A stretch of DNA of 9,392 bases, taken from positions 1-9,392 of the forward strand of contig WQUQ01000289.1 in NCBI GenBank assembly GCA_009782025.1, given 5' to 3'. This document shows positions 1 through 7,166 of the stretch, in pieces. This DNA is from Desulfobulbus sp. (lineage in GTDB: Bacteria > Pseudomonadota > Gammaproteobacteria > Burkholderiales > Rhodocyclaceae). The stretch's first letter is position 1. Each line of letters begins with the position of its first letter. The notes below the pieces were generated by a model. It was given only the letters and a program-made list of their open reading frames with translations, made no database searches and had not been told where the DNA came from. Made by a program: the position numbers and the translations under genes.

Positions 1-48
1 TACCGCATGGCACGTCAATATTTACCGTTTGAAACAGAAACGGAATAA
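1..48 (+). CDS. C-terminal end of an unidentified protein (5' part outside window)
   Basis: Frame 1 is open from the window edge and ends with TAA at 46-48, giving the tail YRMARQYLPFETETE. A strong terminator hairpin starts 17 nt after the stop, which is what is expected at the end of a real gene and is the main reason for calling it. Only 15 residues are visible, so I do not recognise the family. The gene converges on polA. The call could be wrong if the reading frame is chance. Confidence 0.45.
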   Translation, partial: YRMARQYLPFETETE

Positions 49-64
49 GCCCGCGCTGTTGAGC

Positions 65-97
65 AAGAAGGCCGCCGCCAGGCGGCCTTCTTCGTTT
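65..97. terminator. Intrinsic terminator between convergent genes
   Basis: A perfect 12-bp stem, AAGAAGGCCGCC (65-76) and GGCGGCCTTCTT (81-92), closes a 4-nt loop GCCA. On the + strand it is followed by CGTTT, giving a T-rich run TTCTTCGTTT. It lies 17 nt after the stop of the + strand gene and 34 nt past the polA stop. On the - strand the arm also ends in TTCTT, so it probably serves both genes, though the U-tract is poorer in that direction. Confidence 0.75.
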
Positions 98-125
98 CAT
101 GCCAACGAACAGCGCTTCATCGGTA

Positions 126-2906
126 TCAGTGCGCCGCTTCCCAATTCGGGCCAACGCCGACATCGACCACCAGCGGCACGGCCAGTTCGGCGACCTGGCT
201 CATCAGGCGCGGCAGTTGCTGGCGGACTTCGTCCAGTTCGCCGTCCGGCGCTTCGAGCAGCAGTTCGTCGTGCACTTGCAGCACCAGCCGGGTTTTTAGC
301 CCTTTTTGATCCAGCCAGTTCTGCACGGCGATCATCGCCATCTTGATGAGGTCGGCGGCGGTGCCCTGCATCGGCGCGTTGATCGCCGCCCGCTCGGCGC
401 CCTGGCGGCGGTTGCCATTGCTGGAGCGGATCTCCGGGAACCATAGCCGGCGGCCGCAGGCGGTTTCGACGTAGCCTTTCTGCCGCGCCGTCTCGCGGGC
501 TTCTTCCATGTAGCGGGCGACGCCGGGGTAGCGGTTGAAATAACGGTCGATGTAGGTCTGCGCCGCGCCGCGTTCGAGACCGAGCTGGCGCGCCAGGCCA
601 AAGGCGCTCATGCCGTAGATCAGGCCGAAGTTGATGGTCTTGGCGACGCGCCGCTGGTCGGGGCCGACTTCGAGCGGGGTGACGCCGAAAATCTCGGCGG
701 CGGTGGCGCGGTGCACGTCCTCGCCGTGGGCGAAGGCTTGGCGCAGGCGGGCGTCGCCGGAGAGATGGGCCATGATGCGCAGTTCGATCTGCGAATAGTC
801 GGCCGAGACGATGCGGCTGCCGGCCGGGGCGATGAAGGCGGTGCGAATCTGCCGGCCTTCCTCGCTGCGTACCGGGATGTTTTGCAGATTGGGATCGCTG
901 GAGGCCAGCCGCCCGGTGACCACCGAGGCTTGCGAAAAATGGGTGTGCACCCGACCGGTCTGCGGCTCGATCATGCGCGGCAGCTTGTCGGTGTAGGTGC
1001 CCTTGAGCTTGGACAGGCTGCGGTGTTCGAGCAGCAGCTTGGGCAGGGGGTAGTCGAGCGCCAGTTCGGCCAGCACTTCTTCATCGGTCGAGGGGCCGCC
1101 GGAGGGCGTCTTCTTCTTGACCGGCAAGCCCTGCCTGACGAACAGGATGTCGGCCAACTGCCTGGGCGAGGCGAGGTTGAAGGGCTGGCCGGCCAGCGCG
1201 TAAGCCTCGGCTTCCAGCGCCATGATTTTCTGCCCCATGACGTGGCTTTGCCGGGCCAGCGTTTCTGCGTCGATCAGGATGCCGTTGCGTTCGATGCGCC
1301 AAATCACTTGCCGGGCGGGCATTTCGATTTCATGGTAGATGCGGCTCAAACCCGGCTCGGCGGCAAAGCGCGGATGCAGCGCCTGATGGACGCGCAGCGT
1401 GACATCGGCATCCTCGGCGGCATAGGCGGCGGCGCGCTCGATGTCGACCTGGTCGAAGCCGATCTGTTTGGCGCCCTTGCCGCACAGGTCTTCGTAGGCG
1501 ATGGTGGCTAGCCCCAGGTGGCGGCTGCACAACTGGCCGAGATCGTGACCCTTGTCGGATTCGAGCACGTAGCTTTGCAACATCGTGTCGTGGGCGATGC
1601 CGGCCAGCCGGATGCCGTGGTTGGCAAAAACGTGCTGGTCGTACTTGGCGTTTTGCAGCACCTTGGGTTTGCCAGCGTCTTCCAGCCACGGCTTGAGGCG
1701 GGCCAGCACGGCCTCGCGCGGCAATTGCTCGGGCGCGCCGGGGGCGGTATGGGCGAGCGGGATGTAACAGGCCGAACCGGCCTCGACCGAGAGCGAAAGG
1801 CCGACGATTTGCGCGGCGAAGGCATCGAGGCTGGTCGTCTCGGTATCGAGGGCGGTGAGTTCGGCGGCGTTGATTTTCGTCAGCCAGATCTCGAACTGCG
1901 GCCAGTCGAGGAGGGTGTCGTAGTGGACTGCCATCTCCCTCGCCCCGCTCTGCGGGGCTGGGGTGAGGGGCGAAGGGTTACTGGATGCGGGGTGCGAAAA
2001 ATTTGCGCTACTCCCCTCACCCCAGCCCTCCCCCCGTAAACGGGGCGAGGGGGCAGCCTGCGGGCTATCCAGCTCACCTAGCCAGGAGCGAAACTGGTAC
2101 CGGGTATACAACTCGCGCAAGGCATCGACATCGCGCGGCGCGGCGATCAGGTCGGTGGGTGACGGCAGGTCGGGCAGATCGCAGGCGACGGTCACGAGTT
2201 TCTTGCCGAGCGGCAGGAAATCGAGGTGGTCGCGCAGATTCTGGCCGACCGCGCCGCCGATCTCGCCGGCATGGGCGACGATTCCGTCCAGCGAGCCGAA
2301 CTGGGTCAGCCATTTGACGGCCGTTTTCGGCCCGCACTTGGCGACGCCGGGGACGCCATCGACGGCATCGCCGACCAGGGCCAGGTAATCGACCATCTTG
2401 TCCGGCGGCACGCCGAATTTTTGCTCGACGCCGGCCGCGTCGAGCAGTTCGTTGCTCATCGTGTTGACCCAGCGCACGCGCGGCCCGACCAGTTGCGTCA
2501 GATCCTTGTCGCCGGTCGAAATCAGCGTGTCGATGCCGGCGGCCGCGGCCTGCCGGGCCAGCGTGCCGATCACGTCGTCGGCCTCGACGCCGTCGACCAT
2601 CAACAGCGGCCAGCCGGCGGCGCGGATGACGGCATGCAGCGGTTCGATCTGGCGAACCAGGTCGTCGGGCATCGGCGGCCGGTGCGCCTTGTACTCGGGA
2701 TACCAGTCGTCGCGAAAGGTCTTGCCCCTGGCATCGAAGACGATGGCCCGGTAGTCGGCCTTGTGGTCGCTTTCCAGACGACGTAGCATGTTCAGCACGC
2801 CGTAGATGGCGCCCGTTGGCTCGCCGGCCTGGTTGCGCAGATCGGGCAGGGCATGAAAGGCGCGATAAAGGTAGGACGACCCGTCCACCAACAACAAGAG
2901 AGGCAT
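126..2906 (-). CDS. polA: DNA polymerase I
   Basis: 926-residue DNA polymerase I, which fills gaps and removes RNA primers in replication and repair. Three domains are complete. The N-terminal 5'-3' nuclease (about 1-280) has VDGSSYLYRAFHALP at 7-21, the acidic VEADD at 107-111 and TGDKD at 131-135. The 3'-5' proofreading domain has D354 and E356 in DTET, D423 in KYD, and Y495/D499 in YAAED, so proofreading should be active. The polymerase domain has motif A with D703 (SADYSQIELR), motif B around 752-766 (RRVAKTINFGLIYG) and motif C HDE at 879-881. It ends NWEAAH, like the enterobacterial enzyme. The start is fixed by MPLLLLVDGSS at the usual N-terminus; the open frame continues upstream but only as the antisense of the LOG gene. 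No clear Shine-Dalgarno precedes the ATG. Oddity: residues about 285-324, in the linker between the two exonuclease domains, are encoded by a palindromic repeat. Total length is still normal for the family because this linker is naturally variable. Confidence 0.98.
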   Translation of the reverse strand: MPLLLLVDGSSYLYRAFHALPDLRNQAGEPTGAIYGVLNMLRRLESDHKADYRAIVFDARGKTFRDDWYPEYKAHRPPMPDDLVRQIEPLHAVIRAAGWPLLMVDGVEADDVIGTLARQAAAAGIDTLISTGDKDLTQLVGPRVRWVNTMSNELLDAAGVEQKFGVPPDKMVDYLALVGDAVDGVPGVAKCGPKTAVKWLTQFGSLDGIVAHAGEIGGAVGQNLRDHLDFLPLGKKLVTVACDLPDLPSPTDLIAAPRDVDALRELYTRYQFRSWLGELDSPQAAPSPRLRGEGWGEGSSANFSHPASSNPSPLTPAPQSGAREMAVHYDTLLDWPQFEIWLTKINAAELTALDTETTSLDAFAAQIVGLSLSVEAGSACYIPLAHTAPGAPEQLPREAVLARLKPWLEDAGKPKVLQNAKYDQHVFANHGIRLAGIAHDTMLQSYVLESDKGHDLGQLCSRHLGLATIAYEDLCGKGAKQIGFDQVDIERAAAYAAEDADVTLRVHQALHPRFAAEPGLSRIYHEIEMPARQVIWRIERNGILIDAETLARQSHVMGQKIMALEAEAYALAGQPFNLASPRQLADILFVRQGLPVKKKTPSGGPSTDEEVLAELALDYPLPKLLLEHRSLSKLKGTYTDKLPRMIEPQTGRVHTHFSQASVVTGRLASSDPNLQNIPVRSEEGRQIRTAFIAPAGSRIVSADYSQIELRIMAHLSGDARLRQAFAHGEDVHRATAAEIFGVTPLEVGPDQRRVAKTINFGLIYGMSAFGLARQLGLERGAAQTYIDRYFNRYPGVARYMEEARETARQKGYVETACGRRLWFPEIRSSNGNRRQGAERAAINAPMQGTAADLIKMAMIAVQNWLDQKGLKTRLVLQVHDELLLEAPDGELDEVRQQLPRLMSQVAELAVPLVVDVGVGPNWEAAH
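1935..2053. repeat. Palindromic repeat element translated in frame within polA
   Basis: About 119 bp with two-tier inverted symmetry. The outer arms CCCTCGCCCCG (1937-1947) and CGGGGCGAGGG (2041-2051) are perfect complements, as are the inner arms CTGGGGTGAGGGG (1958-1970) and CCCCTCACCCCAG (2013-2025). Each end also holds its own small hairpin (CCCCG...CGGGG at 1943-1957 and 2032-2045). The core between the inner arms (1971-2012) is AT-richer. Read on the polA strand it is free of stops and encodes about 40 residues rich in S, P, G and R (PSPRLRGEGWGEG ... NPSPLTPAPQSGARE). Peptides of this SPRLRGEGWGEG type are well known as translations of a dispersed intergenic palindrome in proteobacterial genomes. 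The element sits exactly in the linker between the 5' nuclease and the 3'-5' exonuclease domains. Confidence 0.85.
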
Positions 2907-2925
2907 GAAAGGTAACGAAAAGGCA

Positions 2926-3654
2926 ATGACAAAAAATGAAAAACTGACGCTGGGCACGGGGGCCGAATCCCCGCTGCGGCCGAACTCGGCCCGCGAGGCG
3001 TGGCGAATTTTCGGCATTATGTCAGAGTTCGTCGAAGCGACGGATCGCCTGGCGGCGATCAAGCCGGCGGTGACCGTTTTCGGCAGCGCCCGGATCAAGG
3101 AAGGCACGCCCTATTACGAACTGGCCGAGAAAACCGCCCGCCTGCTCTCCGATTCCGGCTTCACCGTCATTTCCGGCGGCGGGCCGGGGATCATGGAGGC
3201 GGCCAATCGCGGCGCCTACTACGGCAAGTCGCCTTCGGTCGGCCTCAACATCCAGTTGCCGCACGAGCAAACGAGCAATCCCTATCAGGATATTTCGCAG
3301 ACTTTCCGTCATTTTTTCGCCCGCAAATACATGTTCGTCCGCTTCGCCAGCGCTTACGTGGTGATGCCCGGCGGCTTCGGCACGCTGGACGAATTGATGG
3401 AGGCGCTGACCCTGTTGCAGACCGGCAAGGCCCACAAAATCCCCCTGATCCTGGTCTGCTCGGCCTTCTGGCGGGGGATGCTGGACTGGTTCCGCGAGCG
3501 CCTGGTCGGCGAAGGGATGATCGACCCGGAGGATATGGATCTGATTCAACTCATCGATGAACCGGAGCGCGTGGTCGAAGCCATTTTCAAGCACTACGAG
3601 GCGCGCCCCTTCGGGCCGCTGCCCGCCGAGCACGAACAACTGCTCAACCTGTAA
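2926..3654 (+). CDS. LOG-family (TIGR00730-type) Rossmann-fold protein, putative nucleotide phosphoribohydrolase
   Basis: 242-residue member of the LOG family (often mis-called lysine decarboxylase). It carries GGGPGIMEAA at 84-93 and the signature PGGFGTLDE at 148-156, with a conserved FARK at 131-134. Characterised relatives cleave the N-glycosidic bond of nucleoside 5'-monophosphates (AMP or cytokinin precursors) to free base and ribose 5-phosphate. The actual substrate here cannot be read from sequence. It is soluble, with no signal peptide or membrane segment. The start is uncertain. ATG 2926 (MTKNEKL) has GAAAAGG 2 nt upstream. ATG 2905 would add seven residues (MKGNEKA), has AGAGAGG 1 nt upstream, and would overlap the polA start codon by 2 nt. 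I prefer 2926 because the N-terminus then looks like that of betaproteobacterial relatives I recall. The gene is divergent from polA with at most 19 nt between the starts. Confidence 0.93.
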   Translation: MTKNEKLTLGTGAESPLRPNSAREAWRIFGIMSEFVEATDRLAAIKPAVTVFGSARIKEGTPYYELAEKTARLLSDSGFTVISGGGPGIMEAANRGAYYGKSPSVGLNIQLPHEQTSNPYQDISQTFRHFFARKYMFVRFASAYVVMPGGFGTLDELMEALTLLQTGKAHKIPLILVCSAFWRGMLDWFRERLVGEGMIDPEDMDLIQLIDEPERVVEAIFKHYEARPFGPLPAEHEQLLNL

Positions 3655-3688
3655 TAAAATGCCGGTTCAATCACCGAGGAAATCTCCC

Positions 3689-4024
3689 ATGCGTCGCCTT
3701 CTCCCCCTCTTGCTGTTTGCCGCCCTGCCGGTCTGCGCCCAGCAGCCGGCCGACGCGCAGCCCCTGCCGGCCGTGCCGCCACCGCCGCCGGGCATGGAAG
3801 CCTTCGACGCCGCGATCGAACCGGAAGTGACCATCGTCAAGAGCGAAAGGGAAACCCGCGAGGAATTCCGCATCAGCGGCAAGCTGTACATGATCAAGGT
3901 CACGCCGGCGGTCGGCAGTCCCTACTACCTGATCGATCGCCAGGGCAACGGCGTCTTCGTCGAAACCAGTATCGACTCGTCGCGTCCGGTGCGGCCGCCG
4001 ATGTGGGTCATCCATAGCTGGTGA
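3689..4024 (+). CDS. DUF2782 family exported protein
   Basis: 111 residues. MRRLLPLLLFAALPVCA is a typical Sec signal peptide with likely cleavage after VCA (residue 17). The cysteine at 16 sits in LPVC, a poor lipobox, so a lipoprotein is unlikely. A low-complexity stretch follows with five prolines (30-34), then a conserved C-terminal domain (about 44-111) with EPEVTIVKSERETREEFRI, GKLYMIKVTP, YYLIDRQGNG and the ending PPMWVIHSW, which matches DUF2782 as I know it. Function is unknown; it is probably periplasmic. The start is well supported by GAGGA at 3676-3680, 8 nt before ATG. The stop overlaps the thrB start (GTGA at 4021-4024), so thrB translation is probably coupled to it. TAAAAT (3655-3660), just after the LOG stop, is a possible -10 box, but the -35 region is poor. 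The neighbourhood polA-DUF2782-thrB is also seen in Pseudomonas. Confidence 0.88.
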   Translation: MRRLLPLLLFAALPVCAQQPADAQPLPAVPPPPPGMEAFDAAIEPEVTIVKSERETREEFRISGKLYMIKVTPAVGSPYYLIDRQGNGVFVETSIDSSRPVRPPMWVIHSW

Positions 4025-4956
4025 GCGTCTACACCCCGGTCGGGCGCAAGGAACTCGCCGCCTGGCTGCAAGCGCTGAACGTCGGCGATCTGCATGAATA
4101 TGCCGGCATCGCCGCCGGCATGCAGAATTCCAATTATTTCGTCGACACCGCCGGCGGACGCTTCGTGCTCACGCTGTTCGAGCCGCCGTTTGCACAAGAC
4201 GCGCTGCCCGAACTCAATTTCTACCTGGCTCTGCAAGACCATCTGGCCGCTCGCGGCCTGCCCTGTCCGCGCCCGCTGGCCGATGCCGCCGGCCGCCGCT
4301 GGCGGCCGCTGGCCGGCAAGCCGGCGGCGCTGCTGACCCGTTTGCCGGGATGCGCGGTCGAAAAACCCGATGCCGGCCAGTGCCGGGCCGTCGGCCGTCT
4401 GCTCGGCGAACTGCATGCCGCCGCCGCCGATTTTCCAGCGCCGCCGCCCAATCCCTGCGGCGCGGCCTGGTGCCGGCGCGTCGGCGCGGCGCTGCTGCCA
4501 CGTCTGCATCCCGACGAAGCCGCCCTGCTGCGTGACGAACTGGCCTTTCAGGCGGCGCAGGATGATGGCGGCCTGCCGCGCGGCGTCATCCATGCCGATC
4601 TGTTCCGCGACAATGTGTTGTGGGATGGCGGCCGGCCGAGCGGCGTGCTCGATTTTTATTTTGCCGGGGCGGACAGCCTGCTGCTCGATCTGGCGATCGC
4701 GGCCAACGACTGGTGCGCCTCGGCCGCTGACCTGGCGGCGCTGGTCGCCGGCTACCGCGCCATCCGGCCATTGAGCGCAAGCGAGGCGGCGGCCTGGCCG
4801 GCGCTGCGGCGGGCGGCGGCGCTGCGCTTCTGGCTGCTGCGCCTGGAAGTCCGCCACCAGCCGCGTTCCGGCGAAGTGGTCACGGTCAAGGACCCGGATC
4901 ATTTTCGCCGTCTGCTGGAAAGCCTGCGTCTTGCCCCGGCCGCGCTCCCCCGTTAG
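4021..4956 (+). CDS. thrB: Homoserine kinase (APH/choline-kinase fold type)
   Basis: 311 residues. It phosphorylates homoserine to O-phosphohomoserine in threonine synthesis, in the cytoplasm. This is the aminoglycoside-phosphotransferase-fold ThrB of pseudomonads and betaproteobacteria, unrelated to the GHMP-kinase ThrB of enterics. Visible features are the N-terminal SVYTPVGRKEL, NSNYFV at 36-41 (nucleotide-binding loop region), the catalytic Brenner-type motif HADLFRDN at 191-198 (H191, D193, N198), and DFY at 211-213 (metal-binding Asp) followed by LDLAIAANDWC at 222-232. The start is GTG, overlapping the DUF2782 stop by 4 nt; this gives the expected N-terminus and full family length. The first membrane-protein gene starts 9 nt after the stop. 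Confidence 0.95.
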   Translation: MSVYTPVGRKELAAWLQALNVGDLHEYAGIAAGMQNSNYFVDTAGGRFVLTLFEPPFAQDALPELNFYLALQDHLAARGLPCPRPLADAAGRRWRPLAGKPAALLTRLPGCAVEKPDAGQCRAVGRLLGELHAAAADFPAPPPNPCGAAWCRRVGAALLPRLHPDEAALLRDELAFQAAQDDGGLPRGVIHADLFRDNVLWDGGRPSGVLDFYFAGADSLLLDLAIAANDWCASAADLAALVAGYRAIRPLSASEAAAWPALRRAAALRFWLLRLEVRHQPRSGEVVTVKDPDHFRRLLESLRLAPAALPR

Positions 4957-4965
4957 CATCCGCGC

Positions 4966-5727
4966 ATGACTGAATCTCCCGCTGAATCCGCCGTTTTCCC
5001 CCTCGCACCGGCCCCGTTTACCGGCGACAGCCGCGAAGTCGATGCCGACGCCTGTTTCGACTGGCTGCAACAGGGCTGGCTGCTGTTTCTCGCCAATCCC
5101 GGCGTCTGGATCGGCTGCACGGCGCTGCTGCTGGTCATCCTGATGGCCATTGTTTTCGTCGATTACCTTTTCGGCCAGATCGTCATCACGCTGCTGACGC
5201 CGCCATTCGGCGCCGGCATGTTCCAGATTGGCCGCCAACTGGCGAGCGGCGGCGAGGCGCGGATTGCCGACCTGTTCATCGGTTTTCGCCATAACGCCAG
5301 TTCATTGCTCATCGTCGGCGCCGCCTTGGCGGCGGGCGTTTTCGGGCTGGCCTTCATCGCCTTCCTGCTGGTCAGCGGCGGTTTTTTCGGCAACGCCATT
5401 ACCGGCAGCGTGGCCGGCTTTCGGATTGCCATCGGCAGCGTCATGCTGGCCGGGGTTCTGGTCATGGCGCTGTCGGTGCCGGTACTCATGGCGACCTGGT
5501 TCGCGCCAGCCCTGGTGCTGTTTCACGACATGCCGCCGGTTGCGGCGATGCGCGCCAGTTTCGCGGCCGGCGCCCGCAACTGGGCGGCGATGACGATTTT
5601 CAGCATTTTCCTGGTCATCGCGCTGTTTTTCGCCACGCTGCCGTTCGGCCTCGGCCTCTTGCTGTTGCTGCCGATCTTTTCCGGCGCGGCATACGCCTCT
5701 TACCGCGACCTGTTCGAGGGAGTATGA
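4966..5727 (+). CDS. BPSS1780-type integral membrane protein (first of a tandem pair)
   Basis: 253 residues, strongly hydrophobic. After a polar N-terminus (1-36) there are membrane segments at roughly 46-68, 112-138, 155-178 and 207-240. Recognisable elements are GWLLFLANP (37-45), WFAPALVLFHDMP (178-190), SFAAGARNWAAM (198-209) and a C-terminal ASYRDLF (244-250). These fit the BPSS1780 family of betaproteobacterial inner-membrane proteins, whose function is unknown. The assignment is from memory of the family pattern. It lies 9 nt after thrB and 10 nt before a paralogue with the same landmarks. No good Shine-Dalgarno precedes the ATG, so translation probably depends on coupling to thrB. Confidence 0.75.
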   Translation: MTESPAESAVFPLAPAPFTGDSREVDADACFDWLQQGWLLFLANPGVWIGCTALLLVILMAIVFVDYLFGQIVITLLTPPFGAGMFQIGRQLASGGEARIADLFIGFRHNASSLLIVGAALAAGVFGLAFIAFLLVSGGFFGNAITGSVAGFRIAIGSVMLAGVLVMALSVPVLMATWFAPALVLFHDMPPVAAMRASFAAGARNWAAMTIFSIFLVIALFFATLPFGLGLLLLLPIFSGAAYASYRDLFEGV

Positions 5728-5737
5728 GTCAGTAAGT

Positions 5738-6508
5738 ATGCGCGCCCAGACCGTATCCGCCGCCGACGGCTGGCGCTGGCTGGCCGCCGGCTTCGCCATC
5801 TTCCAGCGCAATCCGCCGGTTTTGTCGTTTCTGGTCATGATCTACTGGCTGATCATGGCTTTGCTCAGGGCGCTGCCGCCGATCATCGCGCTTCCCCTCT
5901 CGCTGGCCATGCCGGGTCTGCTGGTCGGACTGATGCAAGCCGTGCGCAACATCGAGCGCGGCCAGGCAGCCAGCGTTCAGACGCTGGTTGACGGGTTGCG
6001 CGAGAACACGCGCACCCTGATACTGCTCGGCGTTTTGCAACTGGTGACGCCGCTGGTCATTCTCGGCCTGTCGACGGTCATCGACGGCGGCACTCTGCTG
6101 CAATACATGATGGCTGCCAACCGCGCCGAACGGGCGGCGCTCGAGGACGCCGATTTCACGCTGTCGGCGCTGTTCGTGCTGTTCATGCTGGCGCCAGCGC
6201 TGATGGCCTGGTGGTTCGCTCCGGTGCTTGCCGCCTGGCACCGCCAGCCGCTGGGCAAGGCGCTGTTCTTCAGTTTCGTCGCCTGCTGGCTCAACTGGCG
6301 GGCTTTTCTGGCCTACGGCGCGGCCTTGCTCGTCGCCGGCCTCGTCCCGGTCATGCTGTTCGGCCTGCTGGCGTCATTGTTGCCCGGCGCGGCGAGTGTC
6401 ATCCAGTCGCTGCTGATCGTATTCATGGTGTTGGTCATGGCGCCGGCGATTTTTGCCAGCTTCTATGTCAGCTACCGGGATATTTTCGCTATTTCCGAAA
6501 TTGTCTGA
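5738..6508 (+). CDS. BPSS1780-type integral membrane protein (second of a tandem pair)
   Basis: 256 residues with about five or six membrane segments (roughly 28-48, 50-68, 92-116, 141-165, 188-213 and 217-240). It shares the landmark pattern of the preceding protein: GFAIFQRNP (18-26), WFAPVLAAWHRQP (159-171), SFVACWLNWRAF (179-190) and VSYRDIF (244-250). The two are therefore diverged duplicates, with little identity outside these sites. The N-terminal polar tail is shorter, and residues 115-140 form a charged loop. GAGGGAG lies 16 nt before the ATG, too far for a normal Shine-Dalgarno; reinitiation after the upstream stop is likely. The 3' end overlaps the preferred nadD start by 8 nt. Function unknown. 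Confidence 0.75.
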   Translation: MRAQTVSAADGWRWLAAGFAIFQRNPPVLSFLVMIYWLIMALLRALPPIIALPLSLAMPGLLVGLMQAVRNIERGQAASVQTLVDGLRENTRTLILLGVLQLVTPLVILGLSTVIDGGTLLQYMMAANRAERAALEDADFTLSALFVLFMLAPALMAWWFAPVLAAWHRQPLGKALFFSFVACWLNWRAFLAYGAALLVAGLVPVMLFGLLASLLPGAASVIQSLLIVFMVLVMAPAIFASFYVSYRDIFAISEIV

Positions 6509-7166
6509 GAAAGCCCTGAAACCACTCGGCATCTTTGGCGGCACCTTCGATCCGGTGCATTTTGGCCACCTGCGGCTGGCCGAGGAAGCCATCGGCCAAC
6601 TGGCTCTCGCTGGCGTGCGCTGGATTCCCGCCGGCCAGCCGGCGCATCGCGGGCAGCCGGGGACGAGCGCCCGGCAGCGGCTGGACATGGTGCGCCTGGC
6701 CGTTGCCGGCAATCCCCGTTTTTTCGTCGATGCCGGCGAAATCGAAGCGGCTGGGCCAAGTTACACGGTGCCGACGCTGCAACGCCTGCGCGCCGAACTG
6801 GGCGGCGAGCAACCGCTGGTGCTGCTGCTCGGGGCCGATGCCTTCGCCGGCCTGGAAAGCTGGCGACATTGGCGCGAACTGTTCGCCCTGGCCCATATCG
6901 CCGTCTCGCATCGCCCCGGTTTTCCCGTCGCCGCGACCGCCCTGCCGCCCGTCCTGGGCGCGGAATTCGCCACCCGCCAGCGGGATGGCGCGGCGGCGCT
7001 GGGGGCAACGCCGGCCGGCGGCATCGTCACCTTCGCCATGACCCAACTGGCCATTTCGGCGACGCAGATCCGGCAACTGCACGCGGCTGGCCGCTCGGCC
7101 CGCTACTTGCTGCCGGACGACGCGCTCGACTATATTCAAACCCACTCTCTTTACAGAAATTCCTGA
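6501..7166 (+). CDS. nadD: Nicotinate-nucleotide adenylyltransferase
   Basis: 221 residues from the preferred start. It adenylates nicotinate mononucleotide to deamido-NAD in NAD synthesis, in the cytoplasm. It has the nucleotidyltransferase HxGH motif in GGTFDPVHFGH (13-23), SYTVPT (87-92), GADAFAGLESWRHW (111-124) and the ISATQIR (185-191) version of the ISSTxIR motif. No ATG lies at the usual place. Candidates are TTG 6501 (reads SEKALKPLGIFGG, overlapping the upstream stop by 8 nt), CTG 6516 (reads KPLGIFGG, closest to the typical family start) and ATG 6465 (12 extra residues, inside the upstream gene). TTG 6501 is chosen for length and coupling, with low certainty. The 3' end overlaps rsfS by 1 nt (TGATG), the usual nadD-rsfS linkage. 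Confidence 0.96.
   Translation: MSEKALKPLGIFGGTFDPVHFGHLRLAEEAIGQLALAGVRWIPAGQPAHRGQPGTSARQRLDMVRLAVAGNPRFFVDAGEIEAAGPSYTVPTLQRLRAELGGEQPLVLLLGADAFAGLESWRHWRELFALAHIAVSHRPGFPVAATALPPVLGAEFATRQRDGAAALGATPAGGIVTFAMTQLAISATQIRQLHAAGRSARYLLPDDALDYIQTHSLYRNS

Noticed and set aside
711..1511. 266-codon open frame on the + strand
   Set aside because: Antisense to the polymerase domain of polA; no start signal or family resemblance.
1935..2053. CRISPR or insertion-sequence reading of the polA repeat
   Set aside because: There is a single element with inverted, not regularly spaced direct, repeats; no transposase, and no obvious target duplication visible.
2907..3107. N-terminal extension of PolA by 67 residues
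   Set aside because: The open frame continues, but it is only the antisense of the LOG gene; the conserved PolA N-terminus begins at 2906.
3925..5292. 455-codon open frame on the - strand
   Set aside because: It is antisense to thrB and the first membrane gene, both of which have clear family signatures. The translation is a Q/R/A/G-rich low-complexity sequence typical of antisense frames in GC-rich DNA.
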